From Breviolum minutum Mf 1.05b.01 (Eukaryota; Sar; Dinophyceae; Suessiales; Symbiodiniaceae), in contig DF239234.1 in assembly GCA_000507305.1 (NCBI GenBank), forward strand, positions 62,001-126,000: a stretch of DNA of 64,000 nt. Reading direction: 5' to 3'. Numbering within the stretch: the stretch's first letter is position 1; each line of letters starts with the position of its first letter. Below the pieces are notes generated by a model. It saw nothing but the letters and a program-made list of their open reading frames with translations, searched no databases and had not been told where the DNA came from. Below are positions 9,966 to 19,389 of this stretch, piece by piece. The translations under genes were made by a program, and so were the position numbers.

Positions 9966-10243
9966 TGAGCAGTGAACAAACAAACTTTTTTGGGGGGTAT
10001 ATAGGGGATGATAATAGTACTGAGTTATGTGGGGATCATAATAAACCGTTATTATACGTAATTTTAATTAATTAAGGATCCCTAGTAAACAATTACCCAG
10101 GAAATCCAAAGACCAAACTTTGCCCATTGGTAGTAGGGAATCCTTTACATGGATCATCCTAAAAACCATTCTTTGTGTGGTCTTGGACTTCCAGGGATTA
10201 GTATTTCATGGAAAGTATCCGGCCGTTTTTTTTCTTGCCTCTA
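9966..10243 (+). mobile_element. Family D copy 2 split by a W element
   Basis: D left (TGAGCAGTGAACAAAC) to about 10097 and D right (GTATTTCATGGAAAGTATCC, 10198-10243) flank an inverted repeat at 10098-10197 (CCAGGAAATCCAAAGACCA / TGGTCTTGGACTTCCAGGG). The W right arm recurs near 26660. Confidence 0.5.
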
Positions 10244-10728
10244 TGGAACCTCGCAAGTTCGCGATGGACGCTTTTTACCGAAGTTCACTGCCTCAGAATC
10301 GGCCTCGTTTCAACTCATGGTGCGGCATAGATTTTTGTTTGTTTGGGAACAAAGATAAGATAATGTCGTGATCCTGTGATCAGTCAAAATGATCATGTTC
10401 TTTTTTCATATCTAGCAATAAATAATTGATCTATTTTACGTACCAAAAAAGATGACAAGTAAAAAAAGGTGACCAGTAAAAAAATGCTTGACGGTGTTTT
10501 TATTTTCATATCCAAAAAAAACAAAAAAAAAGTCAACATCAAGATAAAAATTCCACTTCCTCCATGCCTTGAACAACCACCATATGCAGCCATGCATGCA
10601 TCGCCCCATGCCCGGACCTCCCCAAGGCAAACCAATCGGATTGGACCAAAGCCTTTGTGGCAACAGTCCAACATAGGGTTTGGGGGACCCAAAAGCGACC
10701 GAGAAATCCCCCAAATGTGTAGTTTAGT

Positions 10729-10836
10729 AAGGGAAAACAGCGAGTTTACCCCTGAAAATCAATGGTTGGTTCAGATGAATTTTTCTTTTGGGGATGGCCC
10801 GTTTTCAGGGGCGAACCGTTGGTTTTAGGGAGGGTA
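10729..10836. mobile_element. Family C element, copy 5
   Basis: AACAGCGAGTTTACCCCTGA and TTTTCAGGGGCGAACCGTTG ending GGGAGGGTA. A D fragment follows at about 10900-11020. Confidence 0.6.
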
Positions 10837-11161
10837 AGTTGAGTTGGGTGAGGGTCCCAAGCGTGGACCCGTTAGATTTTCCAAACAGTTGTACTACGTA
10901 GTTGGGTGATTTTTATGTTTTCGGGGATGAATCATACAAACTGCCTTTTTTGCTATAGGGGATTATGAATCATAAACCATTAAAGTCGACTATTAAAAGG
11001 CAAAACAACACAGGGTTTGGGAATCCAAAGTCTTGTAGGTGTTTATAGATTGGTATATGGTCTACCTGGTTACCTACTACCTTTTAACCAGACTCAGAAC
11101 CAATTGTTTTGTTCGGTCTTACATCAGATGAGCCAATGATAAGTTTGTCCAACAAAATGAT

Positions 11162-11259
11162 CTAGGTGGTGGTTTCAAACGTTTATTATTTTCACCCCTA
11201 TTTGGGGAAGATTCCCATTTTGACTAATATTTTTCACATGGGTTGAAACCACCAACTAG
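11162..11259 (+). mobile_element. Family A element, copy 3
   Basis: Complete, 98 bp, with a clean TGAT duplication on each side of CTAG...CTAG. The upstream frame carries TAG from the left terminus, so no in-phase splice product is evident here. Confidence 0.8.
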
Positions 11260-11332
11260 TGATGTTTTGTTGCTTTGTAATTGGATCAAGGTCTTTTTTT
11301 TCTGGAGGATTTCTTTATGGAGGGCCTTCCTT

Positions 11333-11434
11333 CCCTGAAACGAAGCTAGCGAGTAAAGCCCCTGAAAATGGATGGTTGGAAGACAAGTTGCTTAGTTGCC
11401 TTTAAGCTCAAGTCCTTCATTTTCAGGTGCGATG
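11333..11434. mobile_element. Family C element, copy 6
   Basis: CCCTGAAACGAAGCTAGCGA, CCCCTGAAAATGGATGG and CATTTTCAGGTGCGATG. Right end decayed. Confidence 0.5.
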
Positions 11435-11755
11435 TATGCTACTTTCTAAGAAAGTGTAACTCCACTAACTTGAAAACAATAATTCAATACTGTCTACTTG
11501 GCCTTGGATTTTTATGGGGGTGATGTTTTGATCTAGATTCCAACGCATGACAAAATCACAGCTTGATCATGTGGTGTTTCTGGCTGGTGCGAAGGGAAAT
11601 TCGGAGCAAAGCCAAGGCTCTAGGGTTTACCCGGTTACCCTTCGCAAAAAATCTTACCGGCACCATTTTTGTCAACCTATGTCATCTTATTTTGTAAGTT
11701 GAGAATGTTCTACCCTTGCCCAACTAACAAAAGCAAAACGTTCTGAAACAAAAAA

Positions 11756-12219
11756 ATGGATAAAAAAAAGGAAGACTTAACCAACCAACGAAACAACGCT
11801 TGCTTCCCCCCATCCACCATCCACCGTCCCGTCAAATCCGGGGGGGGCGGCTACAGATACGATGAGCCATACCTGGTCGCTGACTCCAATGGTTTGAAGT
11901 CTCAGTTCAACGGCCGGTGCAACCTGTCAACGTTGAAGAGGTTGATTGGAAAAAACCCGAGTCTAAGACTAGGTGGTGGCAACTCAAAAATTTGTTTATT
12001 TTTACCCCGAACCTTGGGGAAATGATCCAATTTGACGAGCATACGTTTAAAGTGGGTTGGTTCAACCACCAACTAGAAGATGAGTCATTTTTTCAGCGCT
12101 GCACCAACATTGGTGTAGTTAAGGATTGGATGTTTTTTGACTCGTACTTCAACATGGGGTTTTGTTGTTTTTTTAATGTTCATTTTTGTAATTTTGCCCT
12201 TTGGTTGAAAGACGAGTAG
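11756..12219 (+). CDS. Two-exon ORF with a family A element as the intron
   Basis: The first segment opens at ATG 11756 and stays open to 11972. The convincing part is from about 11850, where ggcggctacag could be an acceptor (YDEPYLVADSNGLKSQFNGR follows). Removing 11973-12076 (104 nt, GT...AG) joins it in phase to 12077-12219 (EDESFFQRCTNIGVVKDW...), ending at TAG 12217. Without splicing the first frame stops inside the element. The sequence without the element would meet a stop at the target site, so either the spliced frame is recent or the fit is chance. No family recognised. Confidence 0.45.
11969..12076 (+). mobile_element. Family A element, copy 4 (candidate intron)
   Basis: CTAGGTGGTGGCAACTC ... 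GGTTCAACCACCAACTAG flanked by AAGA duplications. Confidence 0.8.
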
Positions 12220-12797
12220 TGATGAAAGGAAACATAAAATAGGACAGAGAAGAGTTTTTTACATGTTTTGTTCAGCTTCCTTTTTGATGTGAATCCGGTT
12301 TTGAATTTGTTCAATGGCAAGCTTCGAAGCTCTCAAGGAGGTGATTTATCCTCAAAAAACAGTTGAGTTCATGAAGTTTTCTGGTGGATTCTTGGTGAAG
12401 AGGTTCGGATGTTTGTAAAGGAAACTGTCAGGAAATGTTGTGAGTTTTAAAATTCCGGGACACCGTCTGCTGCTTCAATGACTGCTCAACCTCTAGTGAG
12501 CCCCCCTCAGAAATAAGCTTTTTAGAGGGCCTTCTTAAGGGGAAACTTGGAAACCCATGGCTAATACTTGATCAGAAGGGGTCCCCTCAAAATGGTTGCA
12601 ACTTCATGTCACAAAAACGGCTTGCAAAGGAGGTTCCTTTGGAAGCTCAAACGTCGAATTTGCCAGATTTGACTGGAGTAGAACCCACAAAAAAAAAACA
12701 ACAACACACACTCGGCAATTCTCGGCACGGTGTCCAGGGAACATAGAATTCCTTTGGTTTCAGGTTTCTCAAAGCGGGAGGGATTTTATGAGAATTA
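12220..12797. other. No recognisable feature
   Basis: No element termini. One ORF of 111 codons (12596-12931) runs into C copy 7 and does not look coding. Confidence 0.35.
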
Positions 12798-12903
12798 CTC
12801 CCCAAAAAATTCACGAATGTCCCCTTAAAATTTGGTCATTTCAAAGGAAAAGATCGTTTTCCCACCACTATTTTTCAGGGGACATGCTTGTTTTGGAGGG
12901 GAG
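12798..12903. mobile_element. Family C element, copy 7
   Basis: CTCCCCAAAAAATTCACG ... GACATGCTTGTTTTGGAGGGGAG with inner AAAGGAAAAGATCG/TTTTTCAGGGGAC. Confidence 0.55.
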
Positions 12904-13094
12904 TCTTATGCAAACCAAGGGGTGGATTTAGCTCATCCAAAGTAACTTGGCTGTTGCGACACTCCGAGGTCTAGGCCAAACAAATTAAATCTTGCAGAAT
13001 GAAGTTGCAGTGATTTTTTGTGGGAAAGAGAAATATGTCAAGGTATCCTTAGGGGGTGATGTCCTTTTTTTTGTTGGTTGCCCGAGAATACGAG

Positions 13095-13223
13095 GTTGCA
13101 GATTTGTCTCCGAAAAGCATTTTCGGACAACAATCCGCAACAAAGCCACAGATGGTACCTACCGACCTGGACTTAAACATTGGTTTCCAGGGTTGGGCTT
13201 TGATTCAGGGCCAAATCTACAAC
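13095..13223. mobile_element. Family X element, copy 1
   Basis: Short arms GTTGCAGATTTG / CAAATCTACAAC around a conserved core (CACAGATGGTACCTA, TTTGATTCAGGGCC) shared with 22397-22507. Confidence 0.6.
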
Positions 13224-13401
13224 CCTAAAAAAAGGGGGTAAGAAGCCAACAGCAAGAAAATGTTCGAGGTGATGGCACCGATGGCACTGGTTTCAAGGCC
13301 GGAGCAAGATTTTGGTGTTGTCACAAAACAAACATATTATGACCCCAGTATAGACCGTTAAGCATGGTGGTTAATCAACTCTGAATCCAAGAAACATCTA
13401 A

Positions 13402-13500
13402 CAAAGTGGGCCCAACAATCAGTTGTAAGTAGGGGCCCATAACTCCACTTCTATGTAGGGAAAAAACAATGAAACCCATGTATTTTCGGACCATATCTAT
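13402..13500. mobile_element. Family H fragment
   Basis: ACAAAGTGGGCCCAACAATC and GGGGCCCATAACTCCACTT. Right half missing. Confidence 0.45.
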
Positions 13501-13587
13501 TGGCCGATCGTGTTTTGCTCCCATCTTGTAGACGTTGATGCTTCAGAAATCCGTGACTTTTTTTTGGATGGTGAAAACGTGACCCTT

Positions 13588-13917
13588 TCAGAAGTTAAGT
13601 GACCTCAAAAAAGCGGGGATGAAAAGGTCACGGCTTGAATCTAAACCACTTGGCATTGTTCTTATGCCATGTTTGTTTGGTTTTGTAAAGGAACGTGTTC
13701 TTTTGAAGGCATTGTCATCATCAGATCGAAGAGATGTTGATACAAAAGAGTTGTGTAGCTTTCTTTTCACTGTATTCCTTTGACGCAATTTGATCAATGT
13801 CACATCTGCAGAGACTGCCTGTTTTTTTTTTCGAATCATCCAACATGACAAGTGAACAACACTTGCATCTTTAGGTGACACAATTGCCAAAGAATCCCGG
13901 ATTTCACGTGTTGTCAC
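13588..13917 (-). CDS. Minus-strand exon candidate, basic protein
   Basis: 109 codons open on the minus strand from an acceptor-like gccgttcag at about 13920 to a stop at 13588. The product is basic and Ser/Arg/Lys-rich (KLRQRNTVKRKLHNSF; KRTRSFTKPNKHGIRTM) with coding-like composition. Two more long minus-strand ORFs (15142-15555, 15683-16057) lie upstream on that strand, so this may be the last exon of one gene. No known domain. Confidence 0.4.
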   Translation of the reverse strand: MTTREIRDSLAIVSPKDASVVHLSCWMIRKKKQAVSADVTLIKLRQRNTVKRKLHNSFVSTSLRSDDDNAFKRTRSFTKPNKHGIRTMPSGLDSSRDLFIPAFLRSLNF

Positions 13918-14036
13918 TGAACGGCGGTGTTCAAAGATATTTCTGTTGTTTTTGTTTGCCCCTGATGTTGGTCAGATGTCCAAATTTGAGTTGAGCATAT
14001 GGCTGCGGCTCAAAGTGTAAGGTCTGGATCAAGCCC

Positions 14037-14580
14037 CGTTCCCACACACGATCCAGACCTCCGATCCAGACCTCCGATCCAGACCTTTCGAAAGGATTTG
14101 ATCCAGACCTTTGATCCAGACCTTTGGAATGATATAATGTATTGGTGAGTTGATGTCTGGTCCAGTGATGGTTGCATGTTATTGGGTTTCCTGCTCTGCA
14201 GTTATTCACCCTGCCAAGCAGCCAAGCAACAAACTGTTGTAAAGCCACGCTGCCAAGCTGTCACGCTTCCAAGCTGCACTTGTCGTAAAGTTACGCTGCT
14301 AAGCAGTCAAGCAGTCCAGCAGCCAAGCTGCAACTGTTGCACATCCAAGCTGTCAAACTGCCAAGCTGACACTGTTGCAAGTTGTAAGGCCAGCCTGCCA
14401 AGCAGCCAAGCTGCACACTTGCTGCCTGCACACCTTGTCGTCCTTTTCTTGTCATGCTGCATCCAAGCTGCAACATACACAAACATGTGAGTCCACTTCT
14501 GGGCCGATCCAGACCCGGATCCAGACCGATCCAGACCCGATCCAGACCACAACCACAACCAGCTCCGACCCAGACCACAT
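14037..14580. repeat. Tandem GATCCAGACC array around an AAGCTGC-rich block
   Basis: Five or six GATCCAGACC(T) units at about 14048-14130 and another five at 14505-14580 flank about 280 bp of degenerate CCAAGCWGC/GTCAAGC units (14205-14470). Single units also occur near 14020 and 14890. The block translates into Cys/Gln/Ser-rich peptides on + and Gly/Ser/Trp-rich ones on -. I treat these as by-products. Confidence 0.65.
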
Positions 14581-14930
14581 CCAGCTCCGTGTTAAAACCT
14601 GTGGTTGTTTGGTTTCTTTCCTTGCTTCAAACTCTTGGTTCACAATCCATCAATTTTGGAACTCATGTCAACGGCACCAAGAGTGCTTGCAGTCAAGTTG
14701 AATCCGAAGTGTGAACACTATAGCTAGACCTCTCCGCCTTTCCATGTGACCTCTGGCCAAGCCACAGACTCATGTAGAGATATGATGTCATATCATGAAA
14801 ACATGATCTTCTAGTTGGGGCCTTGGAAACCTCTGGATCATGCCCCTTTACGTAACCCCCTCGTTCCAGACGTCCGGATCACCGCGGGACGATCCAGACG
14901 GTTTTTAGAGCCATACCCATATGTGCTAGT

Positions 14931-15060
14931 GTGACCTAAACTCCTAGTATTATCTATGATTTCCATATGATAGGGCAGGATCATCACATCAACCCAATCG
15001 TAGGGGTTTATATACACCTTGTAAAGATGGCCCCTTAAGTGTCGGATGACTATCCCTAAC
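14931..15060. repeat. Dispersed repeat Y, copy 1 (uninterrupted)
   Basis: ATTTCCATATGATAGGG and TAGGGGTTTATATACACCTT. The same blocks recur at 16118-16390 and about 20838-20940. Confidence 0.5.
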
Positions 15061-15141
15061 AACAGGCGTTGATCCACCCTGACATCTGGGTTGAAGCTAC
15101 CAGCTAAACCTGCGGTTTACACCGCGTTCCCCACTGGTCCC

Positions 15142-15555
15142 TCACGTTAATGAAATGTGGGTTAACCGACGAAGCAAAAAACTTGCTATGTAATTGGTGA
15201 ATGACATGATGTCGTTCATCCAGCATGATTTTTGTAATGTTATCCAAAGACCCAGCAAGTTTTTGTAAAATGTTTTAGGGTTGTCATTTTTCAACTTTAT
15301 GGAAGGACCTTTCACTTGTAGTTCTACCATATGACTAGGTAAAACTATAGCGACCTCAGCCTTATGAGAAATTGCAAATGCTGCTGATTTTTGCAGGAAT
15401 TTCCGGGACAAAAAATACCCCCTTTTTTTAAGGTTTAGGAAGCGGTGTACTTTGCCCAGGTATCTGAAAAACATACTCTGGGATGTTGGACCTCTGGTTC
15501 TGAGGAAATGATCTGAACTAAACCTCCATTTTGGGCTTCCATGTGAGCCACGCAA
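15142..15555 (-). CDS. Minus-strand ORF, 137 codons, unknown
   Basis: Long for this window and coding-like over most of its length (basic, rich in L, K, F, S; for example KAEVAIVLPSHMVELQVKG). It begins where family D copy 5 ends. A second minus-strand frame starting at an ATG near 15541 (MEAQNGGLVQIISSEPEVQH, stop near 15434) also looks coding, so the first 35 codons are ambiguous. No domain recognised. Confidence 0.4.
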   Translation of the reverse strand: MRGSHGSPKWRFSSDHFLRTRGPTSQSMFFRYLGKVHRFLNLKKRGYFLSRKFLQKSAAFAISHKAEVAIVLPSHMVELQVKGPSIKLKNDNPKTFYKNLLGLWITLQKSCWMNDIMSFTNYIASFLLRRLTHISLT

Positions 15556-15668
15556 AAAATGAAAAAAGACCTCTTACTTTCCTTTGTGCTGGTTGATTAT
15601 AATCCTTATATACCTGGGTAGTATCATCCCCCTACATACCCTAAACAACCAGGGACCAGGGGCCTTTT
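15544..15668 (-). mobile_element. Family D element, copy 5, reversed
   Basis: Starts with the reversed right terminus TGAGCCACGCAAAAAATG, then CTGGGTAGTATCATCCCCCT and CCCTAAACAACCAGG. It separates two minus-strand ORFs. Confidence 0.6.
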
Positions 15669-15682
15669 GGAGAAAATTCCTG

Positions 15683-16057
15683 TTAGTTTTCCAAAGCGTA
15701 TGTTTTTAGGTGACCGAGGATGGCTTGACTGAACGCCTTACCCATTGAACAGGCGGCTCGATGGTTTGACAGCTCCGTCTTGAAATATAACGGTCGCACC
15801 CTCAGTGACGGAAGGTTTGCTGGTTTTTTGCTACGTTTCCCAGCAGATGTTTTTGGAGAACGTCTCCGATTTAGGTATCTAAGTACAAGAAGGACCTTGT
15901 AACATTTGTAACATGAGATATATGTTTTAGCAAAATGAGTCAATGTATTTTTTGTTGAAGGCTTTCTTCCATCAACATGATCACTTTCACTATTTTTTAT
16001 ATTTTTTTGATGCCCCATCCGCAGACACAAACACGATGTTATAATTATACGCAACAC
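15683..16057 (-). CDS. Minus-strand ORF, 124 codons, Lys/Arg-rich
   Basis: Open from about 16057 to 15683 with a basic middle (RRRSPKTSAGKRSKKPA) and coding-like ends. Lies immediately upstream, on this strand, of D copy 5 and the 137-codon ORF. Whether the three minus-strand ORFs form one gene cannot be seen, as no strong donors stand out. Confidence 0.4.
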   Translation of the reverse strand: MLRIIITSCLCLRMGHQKNIKNSESDHVDGRKPSTKNTLTHFAKTYISCYKCYKVLLVLRYLNRRRSPKTSAGKRSKKPANLPSLRVRPLYFKTELSNHRAACSMGKAFSQAILGHLKTYALEN

Positions 16058-16117
16058 CTCGAGTTCCTGTGGATGCTTTTTCCAGAAGTTTTGACAACTT
16101 TATAATTTGCCTAGATA

Positions 16118-16390
16118 TGCTCTAAGGTCTGAACTCCCACTATTTCCATATAGAAGGGGGATGGTCACCAAATGAGCAATGAAAAAAACTCTGGTTGTTT
16201 AGAGTATATAGGGATTTTACTACCCAATTATATGGGGTTTAAAATTTTTACCATTATAAGGATCCCTTCTAAACAACCAGTATAATGGAAAGTGATAAGG
16301 GTTTTTGTTGGTGGCTCCAATAGTAGGGGTTCATATGCCGTGTACAAAGGACTTCCTATTAAGGGTTGGATGACCATTCCCTTTATAGCC
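16118..16390. repeat. Repeat Y, copy 2, split by a D element
   Basis: GAACTCCCACTATTTCCATA before, and TAGTAGGGGTTCATATGCC after, the D element at 16173-16318. Compare the uninterrupted copy at 14931. Confidence 0.55.
16173..16318 (+). mobile_element. Family D element, copy 4, nested in Y
   Basis: TGAGCAATGAAAAAAACTCT ... AAAGTGATAAGGGTTTTTG TTGGTGGCTCC with AA on both sides. Confidence 0.75.
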
Positions 16391-16462
16391 ACTATTGACC
16401 ATAGCACGAATGTCATTTGAGAGTCTTACAGGCTTTGGGGGCAGCACTTAACATATCTTCAA

Positions 16463-16762
16463 ATGATTCCACAATTCTATGTCTCTTGTTACCTTTTGTT
16501 AGTTACAGGTGATTTTTTACTTACCATGCTAAATCAACAAAACCCCCACCATTTGGGAGAATATGTTTGTGACTTTTTCCAAGCACCATTTCCAAGCAAA
16601 TCTAAATTACGAAAAGTAAGGTTTTCGGAAGCCTTCCGCTCTTCCGTTAAACGGGAAAACCACGTGGATGATATTTGTCGGGTCAACTGGACGACAAAGC
16701 CTGAGGAATGGGACAACCACAGTTGTTGGGGAAGCTCAGAGGGGTGGAACATCAAGTGGTGA
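16463..16762 (+). CDS. ORF containing a family B element
   Basis: The ORF is open for 99 codons from ATG 16463 to TGA 16762 straight through a B copy (16489-16607). The part right of the element looks clearly coding (FSEAFRSSVKRENHVDDICR, then Trp-rich). Splicing GTGATT at 16509 to an AG at about 16616 would also keep the phase. The B copy has lost its own AG (CTAAA), so the nearest acceptor is 10 nt further on. Unknown protein. Confidence 0.45.
   Translation: MIPQFYVSCYLLLVTGDFLLTMLNQQNPHHLGEYVCDFFQAPFPSKSKLRKVRFSEAFRSSVKRENHVDDICRVNWTTKPEEWDNHSCWGSSEGWNIKW
16489..16607 (+). mobile_element. Family B element, copy 7
   Basis: TTTTGTTAGTTACAGGTGAT, ACCATTTGGGAGAATATG, TTTCCAAGCAAATCTAAA. Confidence 0.65.
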
Positions 16763-16882
16763 TACAAGTTGGTTGGGCCCCCGGATCCAGGTATAAATGG
16801 AGCTTATAACGCCTGTAAGTGGGCGAAAACTACTTGTATGGGCTTGGAACTCAATTTATAACTGGTAGGGGCCCACCATGTA
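16763..16882. mobile_element. Family H element, copy 3
   Basis: TACAAGTTGGTTGGGCCCCC ... TATAACTGGTAGGGGCCCAC CATGTA. Confidence 0.65.
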
Positions 16883-17171
16883 CTGTTGATCTTTGATTTG
16901 TTTAAGGTGATTTTGTTGTTTTTGGACATCATACAGATACAGATAATACATATACATAATCATCATTATCATCATCAAATGATCATGTTGATTATATCTT
17001 CTAGTTTTCCAATCATCCAACATGTAAGTCGAAGTGATACCTGTCCACTTTGTTTATTAATGAACTCCGATGTTCGCAAACAGTTTTGCAGGATGGTAGA
17101 TAAAATCCCACTACTACTGCAGGTGTTTCTGAGGAATCTTCATCACTCGATGTCAGGTCATGTTTTTGTCC

Positions 17172-17395
17172 ATTACACTGGTTGTTTAATAGGGATCCCC
17201 AATTATTATTATCCTGTATCATGGTTGGTTATAATCCCAATATAATCCCAATAGGGATACCCTTATACTGGTTGGTTAATAGGGATCATTATCATGGTTG
17301 GTTATATTCCCAATATAATCCCTCTTTAACTGGGGAGTAGAATCGCCCAAAAAACCCTAAACAACCAGGGGCTTGTTTCATGGCTCCGGTCACGA
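17172..17395 (-). mobile_element. Family D element with internal tandem duplication, reversed
   Basis: ACTGGTTGTTTAATAGGGATC opens one unit and ACTGGTTGGTTAATAGGGATC a second. It ends CCCTAAACAACCAGGGGC and CATGGCTC. Confidence 0.6.
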
Positions 17396-17401
17396 CATGG
17401 G

Positions 17402-17661
17402 ATGAAAAGAGAACTGGGTGGTGACAACTCAAATATTGTTTATGTTCACCCCTAATTTGGGGAAGATGAACCCATTTTGACGAGCATATTTTTCAAAGGG
17501 GTTGAAACCACCAACCAGAGAAGGATATTAAAAACCCACTAGCGAGCCCCATGCCGTGCATGTATCGAAAATCTACCGCATGGGTGGGCCCCTCAGATTC
17601 AAGAGGAAATGAAGCTGCGAAGAAATGTCATCATTGGAAAGGGTTCCACTCCAACTATTAA
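17402..17661 (+). CDS. Two-exon ORF with a family A element as intron
   Basis: Removing 17418-17518 joins the frame ATGAAAAGAGAACTGG in phase to 17519-17661, which is open for about 47 codons with coding-like composition (KDIKNPLASPMPCMYRKSTA) and ends in TAA 17659. The upstream side is short and overlaps the edge of a D element, so the left exon is weakly supported. Confidence 0.35.
17414..17518 (+). mobile_element. Family A element, copy 5
   Basis: CTGGGTGGTGACAACTC ... GAAACCACCAACCAG flanked by AGAA. Confidence 0.8.
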
Positions 17662-17831
17662 CAACCGCCATCATCATCATATAAGCTTATAAAACAGTTT
17701 AGAGCCACAGAACCTGGGGTTTTGTGAATATATAGGTTTTCTTTTAATCATTTGTTTTATCATTATATATTGTATCATCAGGTTTATCATGAAGATCATC
17801 TCATAGAAACCTAATAAAGGCCGGCCTTACA

Positions 17832-17957
17832 TACTAGGATGTCCCAGAAAGTTAGTAAATGGTTAGTAAGTGGGTTATAACCCCAATATACCCCCATCTA
17901 TAAGTAGGCTATCACCCACTTACTAACCATTTACTAACTTTCTGGGACATCCAAGTA
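17832..17957. mobile_element. Family E element, copy 1
   Basis: Family definition: a long palindrome at TA, CTTGGATGTCCCAGGAAGTT ... and its reverse complement, GTTATAACC near the middle. Here the arms cover almost the whole 126 bp. Confidence 0.85.
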
Positions 17958-18066
17958 GAGACCTTATCTCCTGACCAGGCCTGCGAAAGGTACAGGAGCC
18001 AGACTCAGTGAAGCTGAAGCTATGGATAATCCATGGGTTACTTGGATGCTAAGGGCATGGATGGCT

Positions 18067-18270
18067 TGCTTGGCCCAATGGCTAAACTTTACCCTCCAGG
18101 GAACTAACATATCCCCCAAAAAAACGGCATTTTGAAGATGATTTTCCTTTTCCCCAGGTGGGATATGTTCGTTCCCTGGAGGGTAAACTTTTCCAACTTT
18201 TTGGGATTACATATTTAGTAGGGAAAATAAGCCGTTCAAACTTTTATTTCAGGCTTGCATTGGCTAAGTG
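18067..18270. mobile_element. Family R copy carrying a J insertion
   Basis: Arms TTGGCCCAATGGCTAAA and GCATTGGCTAAGTG. The empty version is at 63574-63673, so the 96-bp J element at 18090 can be read as an insertion. Confidence 0.75.
18090..18185. mobile_element. Family J element, copy 1, nested in R
   Basis: TA-flanked CCCTCCAGGGAACTAACATA ... GGATATGTTCGTTCCCTGGA GGG. Confidence 0.85.
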
Positions 18271-18288
18271 AGATGGCGATCAGGAAGT

Positions 18289-18416
18289 TACCCTCCCCCA
18301 AGTATTGCGCAGCACAAATGAACCTGAAAGTTTTGCCGGAACCCAATAGGAAGCCGGATCGTCTTCCAGTCCCATCATTTTTCAGGGGCCTTTTGTTGTT
18401 AAACTTTGGGAGGGTA
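18289..18416. mobile_element. Family C element, copy 8
   Basis: TACCCTCCCCCAAG ... GTTAAACTTTGGGAGGGTA, inner GATCGTCTTCCAGTCCCATC. Confidence 0.65.
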
Positions 18417-18448
18417 TGTGCGAAGAGTAAGATGGAACACAATAATGA

Positions 18449-18553
18449 CTAGGTGGTGGTTTCAAATATTTTTTATTTTCACCCCGAAAATTGGGGAAGA
18501 TTTCCAATTTGACGAGCATATTTTTCAGATGGGTTGGTTCAACCACCAACCAG
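18449..18553 (+). mobile_element. Family A element, copy 6
   Basis: Complete, ATGA duplication. Right end CCACCAACCAG. A 37-codon coding-like ORF follows, but no in-phase upstream frame exists. A truncated F copy lies at 18666-18746 and an A right end at 18855-18890. Confidence 0.75.
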
Positions 18554-18929
18554 ATGAAGGTTGGGAAGATGATGTTCTTTTTTCAATCTGGGTGATTTGT
18601 TCGGTTCCATGTTGTCCTCGAATGTCAGCTGCTGGTACACTTGAAGGATGTGATCTAACTGTTAGATGATCAGTGGTTAGGATCACCCCCCGTGTACAAG
18701 CCATGGAAAGGTGATTTGGAAAGGGGTCCCACGTTGCCCTACTTAGAAGAAAACTGGAATGGGACTGGAAGATGAAATGTCTTTTTTCGAAACGGGGGGA
18801 ATTTTGCAAACGACACTTCAAACAGCGTTTGCTGTTAGTTTTAGGCGGGCTACTATTTGTTTGAATGGGTGGCTCAACCACCAACTAGTAACTAGTCTAG
18901 AATTACAGGATAAATCCACCCAATTCGCC

Positions 18930-19054
18930 TACTTGGATGTCCCAGGAAGTTAGTAAATGGTTAGTAAGTGGGTTATAACCTACTTATAGATGGGGTATAT
19001 TGGGGTTATAACCCACTTACTAACCATTTACTAACTTCCTGGGACATCCAAGTA
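18930..19054. mobile_element. Family E element, copy 2
   Basis: 125 bp, arms almost perfect, flanked by TA. Confidence 0.9.
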
Positions 19055-19389
19055 AAGGGTGAATCTATAGAAGATAATTCTAGCAAACGATTTGCCGGAA
19101 GAACTTGGATTTTTTCCACTTTGAAAAGGCCACGATTTCGCATAAAATTCTGCTCTCAGTGGAGGGTGGAAACTTGGTTTCAGAGGTTTTTTTTCCTCCT
19201 CAAATGGTTTGGTGCCCTGGAGTTCCATCAAGGTTTGAGATGTTCATGTTTCCCCTTTAAATCATCATAGACGGATGACTTATCATCACTTTTTGTTCGC
19301 CCCCCCCCTAACAGTAAACATGAAAAAATACCAGGGTTTTGGGGGAAAAATGTTGCTGGCAATTTTGATGGATTTCCCCTTGAAAATTT

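Noticed and set aside
11092-11163. Splicing at A copy 3 (11162)
   Set aside because: The best upstream frame includes TAG from the element's own CTAG, so no continuous product results.
14176-14714. Cys/Gln-rich and Gly/Ser/Trp-rich ORFs across the tandem array
   Set aside because: Open frames on both strands follow from the repeat unit; no frame extends into unique sequence.
17832-17957. E-family palindromes as CRISPR repeats or transcription terminators
   Set aside because: Copies are dispersed, TA-flanked and nearly fully palindromic, without spacers or T-tracts; they fit MITEs.
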